A stretch of 13,075 bases of DNA from Acidimicrobiaceae bacterium (GCA_003455715.1 DMQJ01000279.1:1813-14887); one strand, 5' to 3'; shown: positions 1-7,361, counted from the stretch's first letter. Notes: generated by a model from the letters alone, not told the origin. Numbers and translations: made by a program.

Positions 1-4
1 GGTT

Positions 5-77
5 TCTGGGGCTGATCCTTCTCACGCCTGCTTCTGGGGCTGAAGACTCACGATTTCCGCAACGATCCAGCCCCAGA
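5..77. repeat. Three copies of TCTGGGGCTG, two direct and one inverted
   Basis: The ten-mer TCTGGGGCTG occurs at 5-14 and 33-42, and its reverse complement CAGCCCCAGA at 68-77. The second and third copies could pair into a 10-bp stem with a 25-base loop; the first could compete for the same partner. The block lies upstream of the hydrolase, and the gene to its left is outside the window. It may be the terminator of that gene or a regulatory leader. There is no T-run after the stem. The repeat is seen directly; its role is unknown. Confidence 0.5.
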
Positions 78-108
78 TGTGCCAACCACGGGGGCGACGG
101 GCAGCAGC

Positions 109-114
109 TAGGGT
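109..114 (+). promoter_or_regulatory. Possible -10 box (TAGGGT) for the hydrolase
   Basis: TAGGGT fits the actinobacterial -10 pattern TANNNT. A start of transcription about 7 bases downstream, near 121, would give a leader of roughly 38 bases with the ribosome binding site at 149-153. No convincing -35 box is seen. This is a pattern match only. Confidence 0.3.
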
Positions 115-158
115 CGCACTCTGCGGCATGGGGGCCGCTTGTTGAATTGAGGGACGCG

Positions 159-1235
159 ATGACCACTCCGCACTTGCCGGGCCGCTTGGGCAATCCCGAC
201 TCCACGCTCGCCACCGACCCGCGATCCGACCCGCGCATGGTGGCCGCGATGGCGCCCGTCGGTCTTGCCGAGCGCACGCCGCCGCAACCGGTCGGTCTCG
301 ACACGCCGCTTGAGCAACTGCACGAGTTCAACACGATGTCCGAAGCCGGCTTCGACATGATGTTCTCGATGTTCAGTTCGGCGCTCCCGCCGGTGGAGGG
401 AGTCGAACGCACGGTGGAAGTCATCCGCGGCATCGACGGCAACGACATCACCCTGTACCTCCACCGGCCCGCCGGCACGACCAGCGCGACCGGCACGATG
501 CCGGGCGTGCTGCACCTGCACGGCGGCGGCATGACCATCCTCGAAGCATCCGGCGCGGGCTATCAGCGTTGGCGCGACCTGCTTGCGGCCACCGGCATGG
601 TGGTGTGCGGGGTGGAGTTCCGCAATGCCAGCGGCAAGCTCGGCCCGCACCCGTTTCCCGCGGGCCTCAACGACTGCACGTCGGCGCTGCTGTGGTTCGG
701 CGAGCAGCGCAGCCGGTTGGGTGTGTCGCACATCGTCGTGTCGGGCGAGTCGGGCGGCGGCAACCTCACCCTGGCCACCACCCTGAAGGCCAAGCGCGAC
801 GGCCATCTCGACCTCATCGCCGGCGTCTACGCGCAGTGCCCGTACATCTCCAACGCGTACGAGTCGCCCACGCCCGAACTCACCTCGTTGCACGAGAACG
901 ACGGCTACTTCCTCAGCTGCGAGCAGATGGCGGTGATGGCCATGCTGTACGACCCCACTCGCGACAGCGCCACCAACCCGCTGGCGTGGCCGTACCACGC
1001 GCCAATCGACGAGCTGGTGGGTTTGCCGCCTCACATCATCTCGGTGAACGAACTCGACCCGCTGCGCGACGAAGGCCTCGCTTACTACCGCAAGCTGGCT
1101 GCGGCGGGTGTGCGCGTGGTGGCCCGCACGGTGAACGGCACCTGCCATGCAGGCGACTGCCTGTTCGAGGCGGCGATGCCCGACGTCACTCATGCGACCA
1201 TCCGCGACATCAAGAGCTTCGCCGACTCGCTGTAA
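159..1235 (+). CDS. Alpha/beta hydrolase of the hormone-sensitive-lipase (HSL) family, esterase-like
   Basis: This 358-residue protein is probably a cytoplasmic carboxylesterase acting on small acyl esters; no signal peptide is seen. It has the full HSL-type signature. The oxyanion HGGGM motif is at residues 121-125, the nucleophile elbow GESGGG has Ser198, the acid motif DPLRDEG has Asp300, and the base is His330 in GTCHAGD. About 115 residues precede the HGGG motif, longer than in many HSL enzymes; such an N-terminal cap usually covers the active site. The ATG at 159 is chosen over an in-frame TTG at 147 because GAGGG at 149-153 lies five bases before it. The next gene, the secreted protease, starts 77 bases downstream with its own promoter-like sequence, so the two are probably not one operon. 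The substrate cannot be told from sequence. Confidence 0.9.
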   Translation: MTTPHLPGRLGNPDSTLATDPRSDPRMVAAMAPVGLAERTPPQPVGLDTPLEQLHEFNTMSEAGFDMMFSMFSSALPPVEGVERTVEVIRGIDGNDITLYLHRPAGTTSATGTMPGVLHLHGGGMTILEASGAGYQRWRDLLAATGMVVCGVEFRNASGKLGPHPFPAGLNDCTSALLWFGEQRSRLGVSHIVVSGESGGGNLTLATTLKAKRDGHLDLIAGVYAQCPYISNAYESPTPELTSLHENDGYFLSCEQMAVMAMLYDPTRDSATNPLAWPYHAPIDELVGLPPHIISVNELDPLRDEGLAYYRKLAAAGVRVVARTVNGTCHAGDCLFEAAMPDVTHATIRDIKSFADSL

Positions 1236-1276
1236 ACCAGAGCTGCCATCTGCGTGTCGGTCGGGCACCAGAGGGA

Positions 1277-1305
1277 TTCACAGCCGCAACGTTCGCCAGT
1301 AGGGT
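1277..1305 (+). promoter_or_regulatory. Promoter of the secreted protease, leaderless type
   Basis: A -35 box TTCACA (1277-1282, five of six matches to TTGACA) and a -10 box TAGGGT (1300-1305) are separated by 17 bases. The ATG follows seven bases after the -10 box, about where transcription should begin. This implies a leaderless mRNA, in line with the lack of a good ribosome binding site. It is the best-formed promoter of the window. Confidence 0.6.
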
Positions 1306-1312
1306 TCACGGG

Positions 1313-4300
1313 ATGCAGTGGCGGATAGTTCTCCTGGCTCTTGCTATGTCGTTGACCGGCCCGATCGCCGCGCCGGACCCGACACTCGCTCGGGCCGAAA
1401 CACCCGCCACTGCGGTCTGGAAGGGCAAGACGCTCCCGCCGGCCGATCCCATCGTGACGCCCCCCGACGCGGAGGGCACCATCGACAGCGCAGGCGGGGC
1501 GCCTTCTACCGGCAGTGCGGTCGTGGTGTCCAAGGAGGTCTCGACGAGGCTCGCTCGGCTCGATCGGAATGCCGAACTGACGGTTGAAGTGGTCGGCAGT
1601 GGCGCACGTCAGGCGCTCCGGCGGTTCGACGGAAGCCTGCTCAACGAGATCGATGGCGTTGCCTTGGCCTCGTTGACCGCTGCGGAGATCCAGGCCGTGG
1701 CTGCCGACTCCGGCGTGTCGGCTGTCCGACTTCCGGTCGACCTCCGCCGCGGTCTGCTTGGACGTGGGCCAAGCCGCACGCCGGAGCACCGCGGCGACTT
1801 CTGGAGCCAGAACCATGTCGACTGGTTGCCCGAGAACGCCGGAATGGGCGTGAACGTCGGCATCATCGACATCTTCGACCCGGCCGTACTCGCCGAACAG
1901 ATCGCCGACGGTGAGATCCCCGATGTTCCCGCCGCCCAGCGCGCCTGCTTCTACCTCGGGGCTCCCTGCCCGTTCGGGGTAGCCGGTTACACCCACGGCA
2001 ACGAGGTGGCCGAAGTGCTGGCCGAAGGTGCACCGGGCGCCAACCTCTATCTGGCAGAAGTGGGCACCATCACCGACTACTTGCTGGCCCTCGACTGGTT
2101 CGCGTCGCATGGTGTGAGCGTCGTCAACCACTCCGCCACGGGGCCCTACGACGGCCCCGGCGACGGAACGGGGCCGTCGGCTGCAGTGGTCGACTACGCG
2201 GTCAGCCGCGGTATGGCCTGGTTCAACGCCGTAGGCAACGCAGGGAAAGAGCCCGGCCAGGTGAAGTTCACCGGCGGCTACTTCCGCGGCAACTGGTACG
2301 ACCCCACCGGCAATCGGTGGATGAACTGGTACGGCAGCGACGAATCGCTCACCATCTACTGCGGAGCCCTCATGGGTGTGCGGTGGAGCGACTGGGGTAC
2401 CGCACGCACCGACTACGACCTGTACATCAGCGATCATCGCTACAGCACGAAGTCGAACGGTACGAAGGTGTTGGTGAGCGCGGCCAACCAGGCGGCGGGG
2501 GCGGCGCCGCTCGAAGGCAACGACATGCGATGGCTGTGCAACACCAACCCTGCGTACGGGCCGGTGCACGACCTCAACGGCGATGGGTTCGTGAGCCTGT
2601 GGCTCTATCGAACGACGAGGTCCTCGGCGTCGCCGTCCGGTGACCGCATCGAAGTGATGGTCAACAACGGGTATCTGGAGTACCCCACCACCGCTGGCAG
2701 CGCCTCCATCCCATTCGGCGACTCGAAGAATCCGGGCGCAGCATCGGTGGGTGGCCTCGACAACAACGACTTCACTCAGTGGTACTCCAACAGGGGGCCC
2801 ACCAACGACGGACGGGTGAAGCCCGACTTCGTGTGGCTGTCGTGCATCAGCACGTCGGTCCGGTCGCAGGCTTGGAACTACTGCGGCGGCTCGACCTTCA
2901 ACGGCACGAGCGCATCGACACCGGTCATCGCCGCGTACGCAGCCGACGGCATCGCCGCCTTCGACCTCGAGGCTCCCGCGTACGTCATCTCATGGCTGCG
3001 GTCGATCTCACCTGGGGCCAACGCCAAGAACAACGATGTCGGCTGGGGCAAGCCGGTGCTCCCCTCGCAGCCCTTCCAGCCGGAGGCCACTGGCTACTCG
3101 CCAATCACCCCCGGTCGCGTCCTCGACACCCGTGGGGTGAACGGCCAGATCTGGGGCGCCCCGATCGGTCTCAGGCCACCTGGTTCGATCACCACCATCG
3201 ACATGTCGACCTATCTGTACGCGTTCGGCAACGACGTTCCGTTCGACGCGACGGTCGCCCTCAACGTTGCCGTCGTGAATGCGACGAACGACGGATGGTT
3301 GCAGGTGTACCCCACCGGCCAGGCCGCACCGGGCCAGACCTCGTCGATCAACGTCTCGGCCGGCCAGACCCGCGCCAACTTCGTACTGGTGCAGACCAAC
3401 TGGGGACGGGTCAGCTTCTACACGAGTGGGGGTGGCCACATCATCGCCGACCTGGTCGGGGTGTTCGGCCGCCTCGGACCGTCGTCGCCGAAGTCGCTGA
3501 TCCCCGTCCCTCCATACAAAGTGTGGGACACGGCGTCCTGCCTCGGATGCAACGGCGCGCTGGCTGGTGGCACCTTCGCTGACGTCACCGTTGCTGGCAC
3601 CACGAGCCCGACCGACTCGTCCGCAGGTGTCCCACCAGTCAGCGGCGAGGACCCACCGGGTGCCGTCGCGCTGTCCGTCACCGTGAGCGGCGCAACGCAG
3701 AAGGGGTACCTCAGCGTCGTGCGGCCGAACACCACCGCCTTCACCACCTCGTCCCTCAACTACATGCCGGGCGAGTCGCTCACCACCACCACGTTCATGC
3801 CGATCGACGAACTCACTTCGGGCAAGGTTCGGGTGTTCACGTCGCAAACGGTCTCGGTGCGCATCGACGTGCTCGGCTACTTCGCATCTGGCAATACCGA
3901 CGGGGAGGGCCTCTACGTCGGTAGGCGCCCGACGCGGGTCCTCGACACACGACAGACAGGCGGCAAGGTCGACGCCGGCGGGTTCACCTCGGCGCAGATC
4001 ACCGGAGTGGGTGGGGTGCCGGTCCACGACGTGGCGGCCGTGTTCGTCAACACCACGTCGGTGCACGCCGATGCCCCGGGCACAGTGCGCTCGGGTGCCA
4101 CCGCAACGGGCGGCGGCTACATCACCACGTCGATCCCGTCGCCCGCACTGCCCGTGGCCGCAGGGTCGATTGCTGCGCTCGACGCCGATGGGGCACTCCG
4201 AGTGCACACCGACACCCGGTCGAATCTCATCGCCGACATCGGCGGCTACTTCACGAGTGGCGAAGGACCATTCGACGGAACGACGCCGATCCTGGAGGAC

Positions 4301-5317
4301 AACGGCGACACCGCATGGCTCCGAGGGCTCGGCATCAGCGACGACGGGTCGCTCGTCGGTTATCTCCGAGGGGGCTTGGTCTTCCTGTGGCACCGCGACT
4401 CCGGGGTCACCATGCAACTGCCGGGATCGAACGTACAGGATCTGTATGTCGCCGGCGACGGCCAGTCGGTGGTGTTCTCGACGCCGTCACCGCTTGTGCC
4501 CGGCGACGATACAGCGGACTGGCGGCACTACGACGTCTACCGTTACCGAGTGGCCGACGACCAGTACGAACGGCTCACCACGGTCGGCAGCAGCGAGACA
4601 CGGGTCCGCGGCATCAGCGACGACGGCAACCGCGTGTTGATCCTGTCGCCGACGCCCACCGGACCATCCGACACCGACGGCGCGGCCGACTTCTACGTGC
4701 ACGATCGAGCGCTCCTCACGAACTTCGCACTGCCACTCAGCCCCGGCCACGACCTTCACCTCAGCGGCGACGGCACGCGGGTGGTGTCCGGGGGGACCGG
4801 CGGCGGCAACGCAGTGTGGGCACGAACGTGGGTCATCGACACGGGCGAGGTCACCGAGCAGGTGGTGCCAAACACCTTGACGTCGGGATACCTGCGAGAC
4901 GTGTCGACTGACGGCACGATCCTCCTCTACTCCCAGCAGAACTCGATCCTCCGCTTCGACACCGAGACCGGCATCGCCGCGATTCTTCCGATCCAGTACT
5001 GGCATCGCGGCTTGTACCAGCCAATGGCCTGGCTGAGCGGCGATGGTTCGCAGGAACTGATGCTCGGCAACCGGAGTGTCGCTCTCGGGTTCGACTCGGA
5101 GTCGTACCCCTCCGCCCTCCTTGTGGTGCACCGCGATCCGTTCCACGTGGTCACTGCGAGCCGATCGACGAGTGGCGAAGTCCCCAACGGATTCATCGCT
5201 GCAGCGCAGGTCGCTGACGGCGGCGGATGGGCGGTGTACGTCACGTCGTCGACCAACGTCACCGACACCAGCGGCGGCAACTTCAACATCTATCTCGTCG
5301 ACCTCAGCGCCCTCTAG
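1313..5317 (+). CDS. Secreted S8 (subtilisin-like) serine protease with three beta repeats and a C-terminal propeller
   Basis: This 1334-residue exoprotein is probably a secreted endopeptidase. A signal peptide covers about residues 1-28, with likely cleavage after the ARA in TLARAET. The S8 triad is visible: Asp186 in VGIIDIF, His228 in THGNEVAEVL and Ser533 in NGTSASTP, with oxyanion Asn309 in AVGNAG. The stretch between Asn309 and Ser533 is long and Trp/Tyr-rich (YDLYISDH, DLNGDG), suggesting an inserted beta domain. Residues about 595-720, 730-860 and 868-983 are three diverged repeats, opening with RVLDTR-like motifs (KVWDT in the second) and closing with DLVGVF, DVLGYF and DIGGYF. From about 1000 to the end, seven SxDG-like motifs spaced 40-58 residues apart suggest a TolB/PD40-type seven-bladed propeller. 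No membrane anchor or sorting signal is seen at the C-terminus. The frame is open upstream to 569, but ATG 1313 is chosen for its signal peptide and promoter. Confidence 0.9.
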   Translation: MQWRIVLLALAMSLTGPIAAPDPTLARAETPATAVWKGKTLPPADPIVTPPDAEGTIDSAGGAPSTGSAVVVSKEVSTRLARLDRNAELTVEVVGSGARQALRRFDGSLLNEIDGVALASLTAAEIQAVAADSGVSAVRLPVDLRRGLLGRGPSRTPEHRGDFWSQNHVDWLPENAGMGVNVGIIDIFDPAVLAEQIADGEIPDVPAAQRACFYLGAPCPFGVAGYTHGNEVAEVLAEGAPGANLYLAEVGTITDYLLALDWFASHGVSVVNHSATGPYDGPGDGTGPSAAVVDYAVSRGMAWFNAVGNAGKEPGQVKFTGGYFRGNWYDPTGNRWMNWYGSDESLTIYCGALMGVRWSDWGTARTDYDLYISDHRYSTKSNGTKVLVSAANQAAGAAPLEGNDMRWLCNTNPAYGPVHDLNGDGFVSLWLYRTTRSSASPSGDRIEVMVNNGYLEYPTTAGSASIPFGDSKNPGAASVGGLDNNDFTQWYSNRGPTNDGRVKPDFVWLSCISTSVRSQAWNYCGGSTFNGTSASTPVIAAYAADGIAAFDLEAPAYVISWLRSISPGANAKNNDVGWGKPVLPSQPFQPEATGYSPITPGRVLDTRGVNGQIWGAPIGLRPPGSITTIDMSTYLYAFGNDVPFDATVALNVAVVNATNDGWLQVYPTGQAAPGQTSSINVSAGQTRANFVLVQTNWGRVSFYTSGGGHIIADLVGVFGRLGPSSPKSLIPVPPYKVWDTASCLGCNGALAGGTFADVTVAGTTSPTDSSAGVPPVSGEDPPGAVALSVTVSGATQKGYLSVVRPNTTAFTTSSLNYMPGESLTTTTFMPIDELTSGKVRVFTSQTVSVRIDVLGYFASGNTDGEGLYVGRRPTRVLDTRQTGGKVDAGGFTSAQITGVGGVPVHDVAAVFVNTTSVHADAPGTVRSGATATGGGYITTSIPSPALPVAAGSIAALDADGALRVHTDTRSNLIADIGGYFTSGEGPFDGTTPILEDNGDTAWLRGLGISDDGSLVGYLRGGLVFLWHRDSGVTMQLPGSNVQDLYVAGDGQSVVFSTPSPLVPGDDTADWRHYDVYRYRVADDQYERLTTVGSSETRVRGISDDGNRVLILSPTPTGPSDTDGAADFYVHDRALLTNFALPLSPGHDLHLSGDGTRVVSGGTGGGNAVWARTWVIDTGEVTEQVVPNTLTSGYLRDVSTDGTILLYSQQNSILRFDTETGIAAILPIQYWHRGLYQPMAWLSGDGSQELMLGNRSVALGFDSESYPSALLVVHRDPFHVVTASRSTSGEVPNGFIAAAQVADGGGWAVYVTSSTNVTDTSGGNFNIYLVDLSAL
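3101..4260 (+). repeat. Three diverged protein repeats (RVLDTR to GYF) inside the protease
   Basis: Three segments of about 115-130 codons share the same plan. Each opens with a motif like RVLDTR (PGRVLDTR, PYKVWDTA, PTRVLDTR). A middle strand with VALNVAVVNAT, VALSVTVSGAT or AAVFVNTTSVH follows, and each closes with DLVGVF, DVLGYF or DIGGYF. The DNA copies have diverged, so the duplication is old. They look like all-beta accessory domains for binding or spacing on the cell surface or substrate; that role is inferred. Confidence 0.7.
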
Positions 5318-5324
5318 ATCGCCG

Positions 5325-5330
5325 TACGAT
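5325..5330 (+). promoter_or_regulatory. Possible -10 box (TACGAT) for the small membrane protein
   Basis: TACGAT fits TANNNT and ends six bases before the ATG at 5337, the spacing expected of a leaderless transcript. It lies in the 19-base gap after the protease stop. No -35 match is seen, so read-through from the protease is also possible. Confidence 0.35.
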
Positions 5331-5336
5331 GACGCC

Positions 5337-5513
5337 ATGAGGTCAACCCTCGCCACCGTCATCGGCTGGCTGCTCGTCATCCTCGTGGTGTTCTACGCCT
5401 TCGGGTTCATCATCGGCACCCTGCGGTTCGTGCTGCGTTCCATCATCTGGTTCGTCGTGCTCGGCGGGCTGCTCTGGGCGTGGCTCGCGCTCAAAGACCC
5501 GCCGAAAGCCTGA
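5337..5513 (+). CDS. Small two-helix membrane protein, function unknown
   Basis: This 58-residue protein is almost entirely hydrophobic. Helix 1 spans about residues 5-27 and helix 2 about 33-52, with a short loop carrying Arg30 and Arg34. A charged tail, KDPPKA, ends the protein. The ATG at 5337 is chosen because the preceding frame belongs to the antisense-like shadow of the protease end, and because a TACGAT box lies six bases upstream. It starts 19 bases after the protease stop and ends 11 bases before the PhzF-like gene. I do not recognise the family. Its size and clean two-helix pattern argue for a real gene, but no function can be assigned. Confidence 0.65.
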   Translation: MRSTLATVIGWLLVILVVFYAFGFIIGTLRFVLRSIIWFVVLGGLLWAWLALKDPPKA

Positions 5514-5634
5514 GCACCGACGAGATGCAGCGCCCGTACGCCGACGTCGACGTCTTCACCGCCGAGCCCTACCGCGGCAACCCGCTGGCCGTGGTGCTCG
5601 ACGGCAGTGGCCTGAGCACCGACGAAATGCAACG
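5509..5634 (+). repeat. Direct repeat of 24 bases, 102 bases apart, covering the PhzF start codon
   Basis: The segments 5509-5532 and 5611-5634 match at 22 of 24 positions. The two differences (GAG/GAA and CAG/CAA) are silent in the PhzF frame. The offset of 102 is a multiple of three, so both copies read LSTDEMQR in the same frame. The first copy contains the stop codon of the small membrane gene and the ATG at 5525. The second is the conserved LSxxxMQ region that PhzF proteins normally have. Flanks do not match. Confidence 0.75.
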
Positions 5635-6361
5635 GTTCGCCCACTGGACCAACCTGTCGGAAACCACGTTCGTGCTGCCGCCCACCCAGGCGGGTGCCGA
5701 CTACCGGGTGCGCATCTTCACGCCCACGATGGAATTGCCGTTCGCCGGCCACCCCACGCTCGGCACGTGCCATGCATGGCTGGAGGCGGGCGGAACACCC
5801 GCTCACCCCGACGTGGTGGTGCAGGAGTGCGGGGCCGGGCTGATCACCATCCGCCGCGACGCCGCCACCGGCCGCATGGCATTCGCTGCGCCACCGCTGA
5901 GGCGCTCCGGGCCGCTGGAGCCGGAAGTGTTGGCGGAGGCCGTTGCATCGTTGCGGCTCGACCCGGCCCAGGTGCTCGACTCGGCGTGGATCGACAACGG
6001 CCCTGGCTGGCTCGGATTGCGGCTGGCGACAGCCGCAGACGTGCTGGCCATCCGCGCCGGCGCCGTCACCCTCGACATCGGGGTGGTGGGTCCGCATCCG
6101 GAGGGCAGCGAGTGCGCCGTCGAGCTACGCGCCTTCTTCCCCAAGGACGGCATGACGGTGGAAGACCCGGTGACCGGCAGCCTCAACGCATCGGTCGCCC
6201 AGTGGCTGGTAGGCAACGGCACGCTGCCCCGCTCCTACGTCGCTGCCCAGGGCACCGCCCTCGGCCGCGCCGGCCGCGTGTACATCCACACCGATGAGGC
6301 CGGCCAGGTGTGGGTGGGCGGCCATTCCGTCACCTGCGTGCGCGGCACCGTGGCGCTGTAA
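5525..6361 (+). CDS. PhzF-family protein (phenazine-biosynthesis-like isomerase/epimerase fold)
   Basis: This 278-residue cytoplasmic protein has the two-lobed PhzF/diaminopimelate-epimerase-like fold. The opening VDVFTAEPYRGNPLAVV is the family hallmark. Glu46 in LSETTFVLPP matches the catalytic glutamate of PhzF. GHPTLGT begins at residue 75, and EDPVTGSLNAS spans residues 213-223, the second conserved active-site loop. Length agrees with the family (about 260-300). Most members outside phenazine clusters have unknown substrates, and no other phenazine gene is present here, so a phenazine role is not supported. The ATG at 5525 gives a standard PhzF N-terminus; an in-frame GTG at 5480 would add residues not typical of the family and overlap the previous gene. 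No strong ribosome binding site precedes it, and translation may be coupled to the small membrane gene 11 bases upstream. Confidence 0.9.
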   Translation: MQRPYADVDVFTAEPYRGNPLAVVLDGSGLSTDEMQRFAHWTNLSETTFVLPPTQAGADYRVRIFTPTMELPFAGHPTLGTCHAWLEAGGTPAHPDVVVQECGAGLITIRRDAATGRMAFAAPPLRRSGPLEPEVLAEAVASLRLDPAQVLDSAWIDNGPGWLGLRLATAADVLAIRAGAVTLDIGVVGPHPEGSECAVELRAFFPKDGMTVEDPVTGSLNASVAQWLVGNGTLPRSYVAAQGTALGRAGRVYIHTDEAGQVWVGGHSVTCVRGTVAL

Positions 6362-6383
6362 CTGGTCACGCGCCTGCTGAAAA

Positions 6384-6403
6384 CTGAGTAGCGCGTTACT
6401 CAG
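6384..6403. promoter_or_regulatory. 20-base imperfect palindrome, possible operator
   Basis: Arms CTGAGTA (6384-6390) and TACTCAG (6397-6403) are perfect inverted repeats around GCGCGT, whose inner CGCG is itself palindromic, so 18 of 20 positions obey the dyad. The element lies between the PhzF-like stop (6361) and the next start (6429). No T-run follows, so it reads better as a dimeric repressor site than as an intrinsic terminator, although a weak terminator for the PhzF-like gene cannot be excluded. Confidence 0.5.
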
Positions 6404-6428
6404 GACATGGGGCCGTGGAAGGTTCACA

Positions 6429-7325
6429 ATGGCCGACATGACCAACGTCTCCGGGCCATGGAACCAGCCGCCCCGCTCCACGCCGATCCCCGGCAACGAA
6501 CCCATCAACGCACCCCAAGGGCTCGACCAGCCCGCGCCCACCTCGGCACAGTTCCTCGCCGGAGTGAACGCACCCACTGCGCCGCCACCGATCATCACCG
6601 GGCCGCCCAACATGGGCATGCCTGGGCAGGGTCCGATCATCGGGCCCGGTTCGCCCTATGGGCCGTACGGTCAAGCGTCGAGGCGCAAGCGCAGTTGGTT
6701 CGGCACCATCTTCGTGTTGCTCATCGTTGTGGTCACCCTCGGCGGCATCGGCATCGGTGTGTGGGCGGCAGTGAAGGGTGTGCAGACGGCCAACGACGCC
6801 AGCAACCGGGCCGACGAGTTGACCAACCCTGCGCTGTCCGACAGCGACCGCACCGCGCTCGGGCTCACCGGCGGTGAGCAGTTCCTGTGGGAAGGCCAAG
6901 GCATGGCCAGGGCGGCCGCCGTGTTCGAGGAGGCCATCGGCGGCGCCCCCACCAGCTTCATCTCGCTGCAGTTCTATGGCGACTACGCGTTCGCCACCGT
7001 GCAGAGCACCGTCGCACCGAACCAGGTGGACCGCTACGGCTGGCGCCTCGGCGTGGTCGACGCGCCGTCGCCCGAACGCAACGACGACGAGGCCCCGCTG
7101 AAGGTGTTCACCATCGACCAGATCGACTGGGCTGCGGTGAGCGCCACCGTTGCCCAGGCCCCCGCGCTGCTCGGCATTCCCGACGGAACGGTGAGCCACG
7201 TGATCGTCGACAAGCCGTACTTCATCGATGCCGATCCACTGTCGGTGAAGGTGTACGTCACGAGCGACCGCGACAGCGGCTACGTGCAGGTGGCACCCGA
7301 CGGCACAGTGTTGGCGATGTACTGA
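6429..7325 (+). CDS. Single-pass membrane protein with proline-rich cytoplasmic N-terminus
   Basis: This 298-residue protein is of unknown function. Residues 1-84 are rich in Pro, Gly and Asn and look disordered (APPPIITGPPNMGMPGQG, GPYGPYG). A basic patch RRKRS at 85-89 precedes one membrane helix at about 91-114, which predicts an inside-to-outside orientation. The remaining 180 residues would be outside: a heptad-poor linker, then a compact alpha/beta domain from about 155 (AAAVFEEAIGG, FISLQFYGDYAFATVQS, GTVLAMY at the end) that resembles small PepSY- or lipoprotein-like sensor folds only loosely. The ATG at 6429 follows GGAAGG (6417-6422) by six bases; a second ATG three codons on is less well placed. 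It sits 67 bases after the PhzF-like gene, behind the palindrome at 6384-6403. I do not recognise the family. Confidence 0.8.
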   Translation: MADMTNVSGPWNQPPRSTPIPGNEPINAPQGLDQPAPTSAQFLAGVNAPTAPPPIITGPPNMGMPGQGPIIGPGSPYGPYGQASRRKRSWFGTIFVLLIVVVTLGGIGIGVWAAVKGVQTANDASNRADELTNPALSDSDRTALGLTGGEQFLWEGQGMARAAAVFEEAIGGAPTSFISLQFYGDYAFATVQSTVAPNQVDRYGWRLGVVDAPSPERNDDEAPLKVFTIDQIDWAAVSATVAQAPALLGIPDGTVSHVIVDKPYFIDADPLSVKVYVTSDRDSGYVQVAPDGTVLAMY

Positions 7326-7348
7326 GCGAGCCCATGGCGCCGCCGTTC

Positions 7349-7354
7349 TAGGCT
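7349..7354 (+). promoter_or_regulatory. Possible -10 box (TAGGCT) for the aminotransferase, leaderless type
   Basis: TAGGCT fits TANNNT and ends seven bases before the ATG at 7362. There is no good ribosome binding site in the 36-base gap, so leaderless transcription is likely. No -35 match is visible. Confidence 0.45.
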
Positions 7355-7361
7355 GTCGGGC

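Noticed and set aside
108..1268. 386-codon minus-strand frame opposite the hydrolase
   Set aside because: It covers the whole hydrolase with an Arg/His/Ala-rich product without motifs; the sense protein has a complete catalytic triad.
569..1312. Upstream extension of the protease frame through the hydrolase gene
   Set aside because: The extension is Arg-rich shadow sequence; a signal peptide, promoter boxes and leaderless spacing all point to the ATG at 1313.
3008..4417. 469-codon minus-strand frame inside the protease repeats
   Set aside because: Same high-GC antisense effect; the sense strand encodes recognisable repeats and no start signal supports the reverse frame.
5525..6361. Phenazine biosynthesis role for the PhzF-like gene
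   Set aside because: No other phz gene is nearby, and most PhzF-fold proteins in bacteria are of unknown function.
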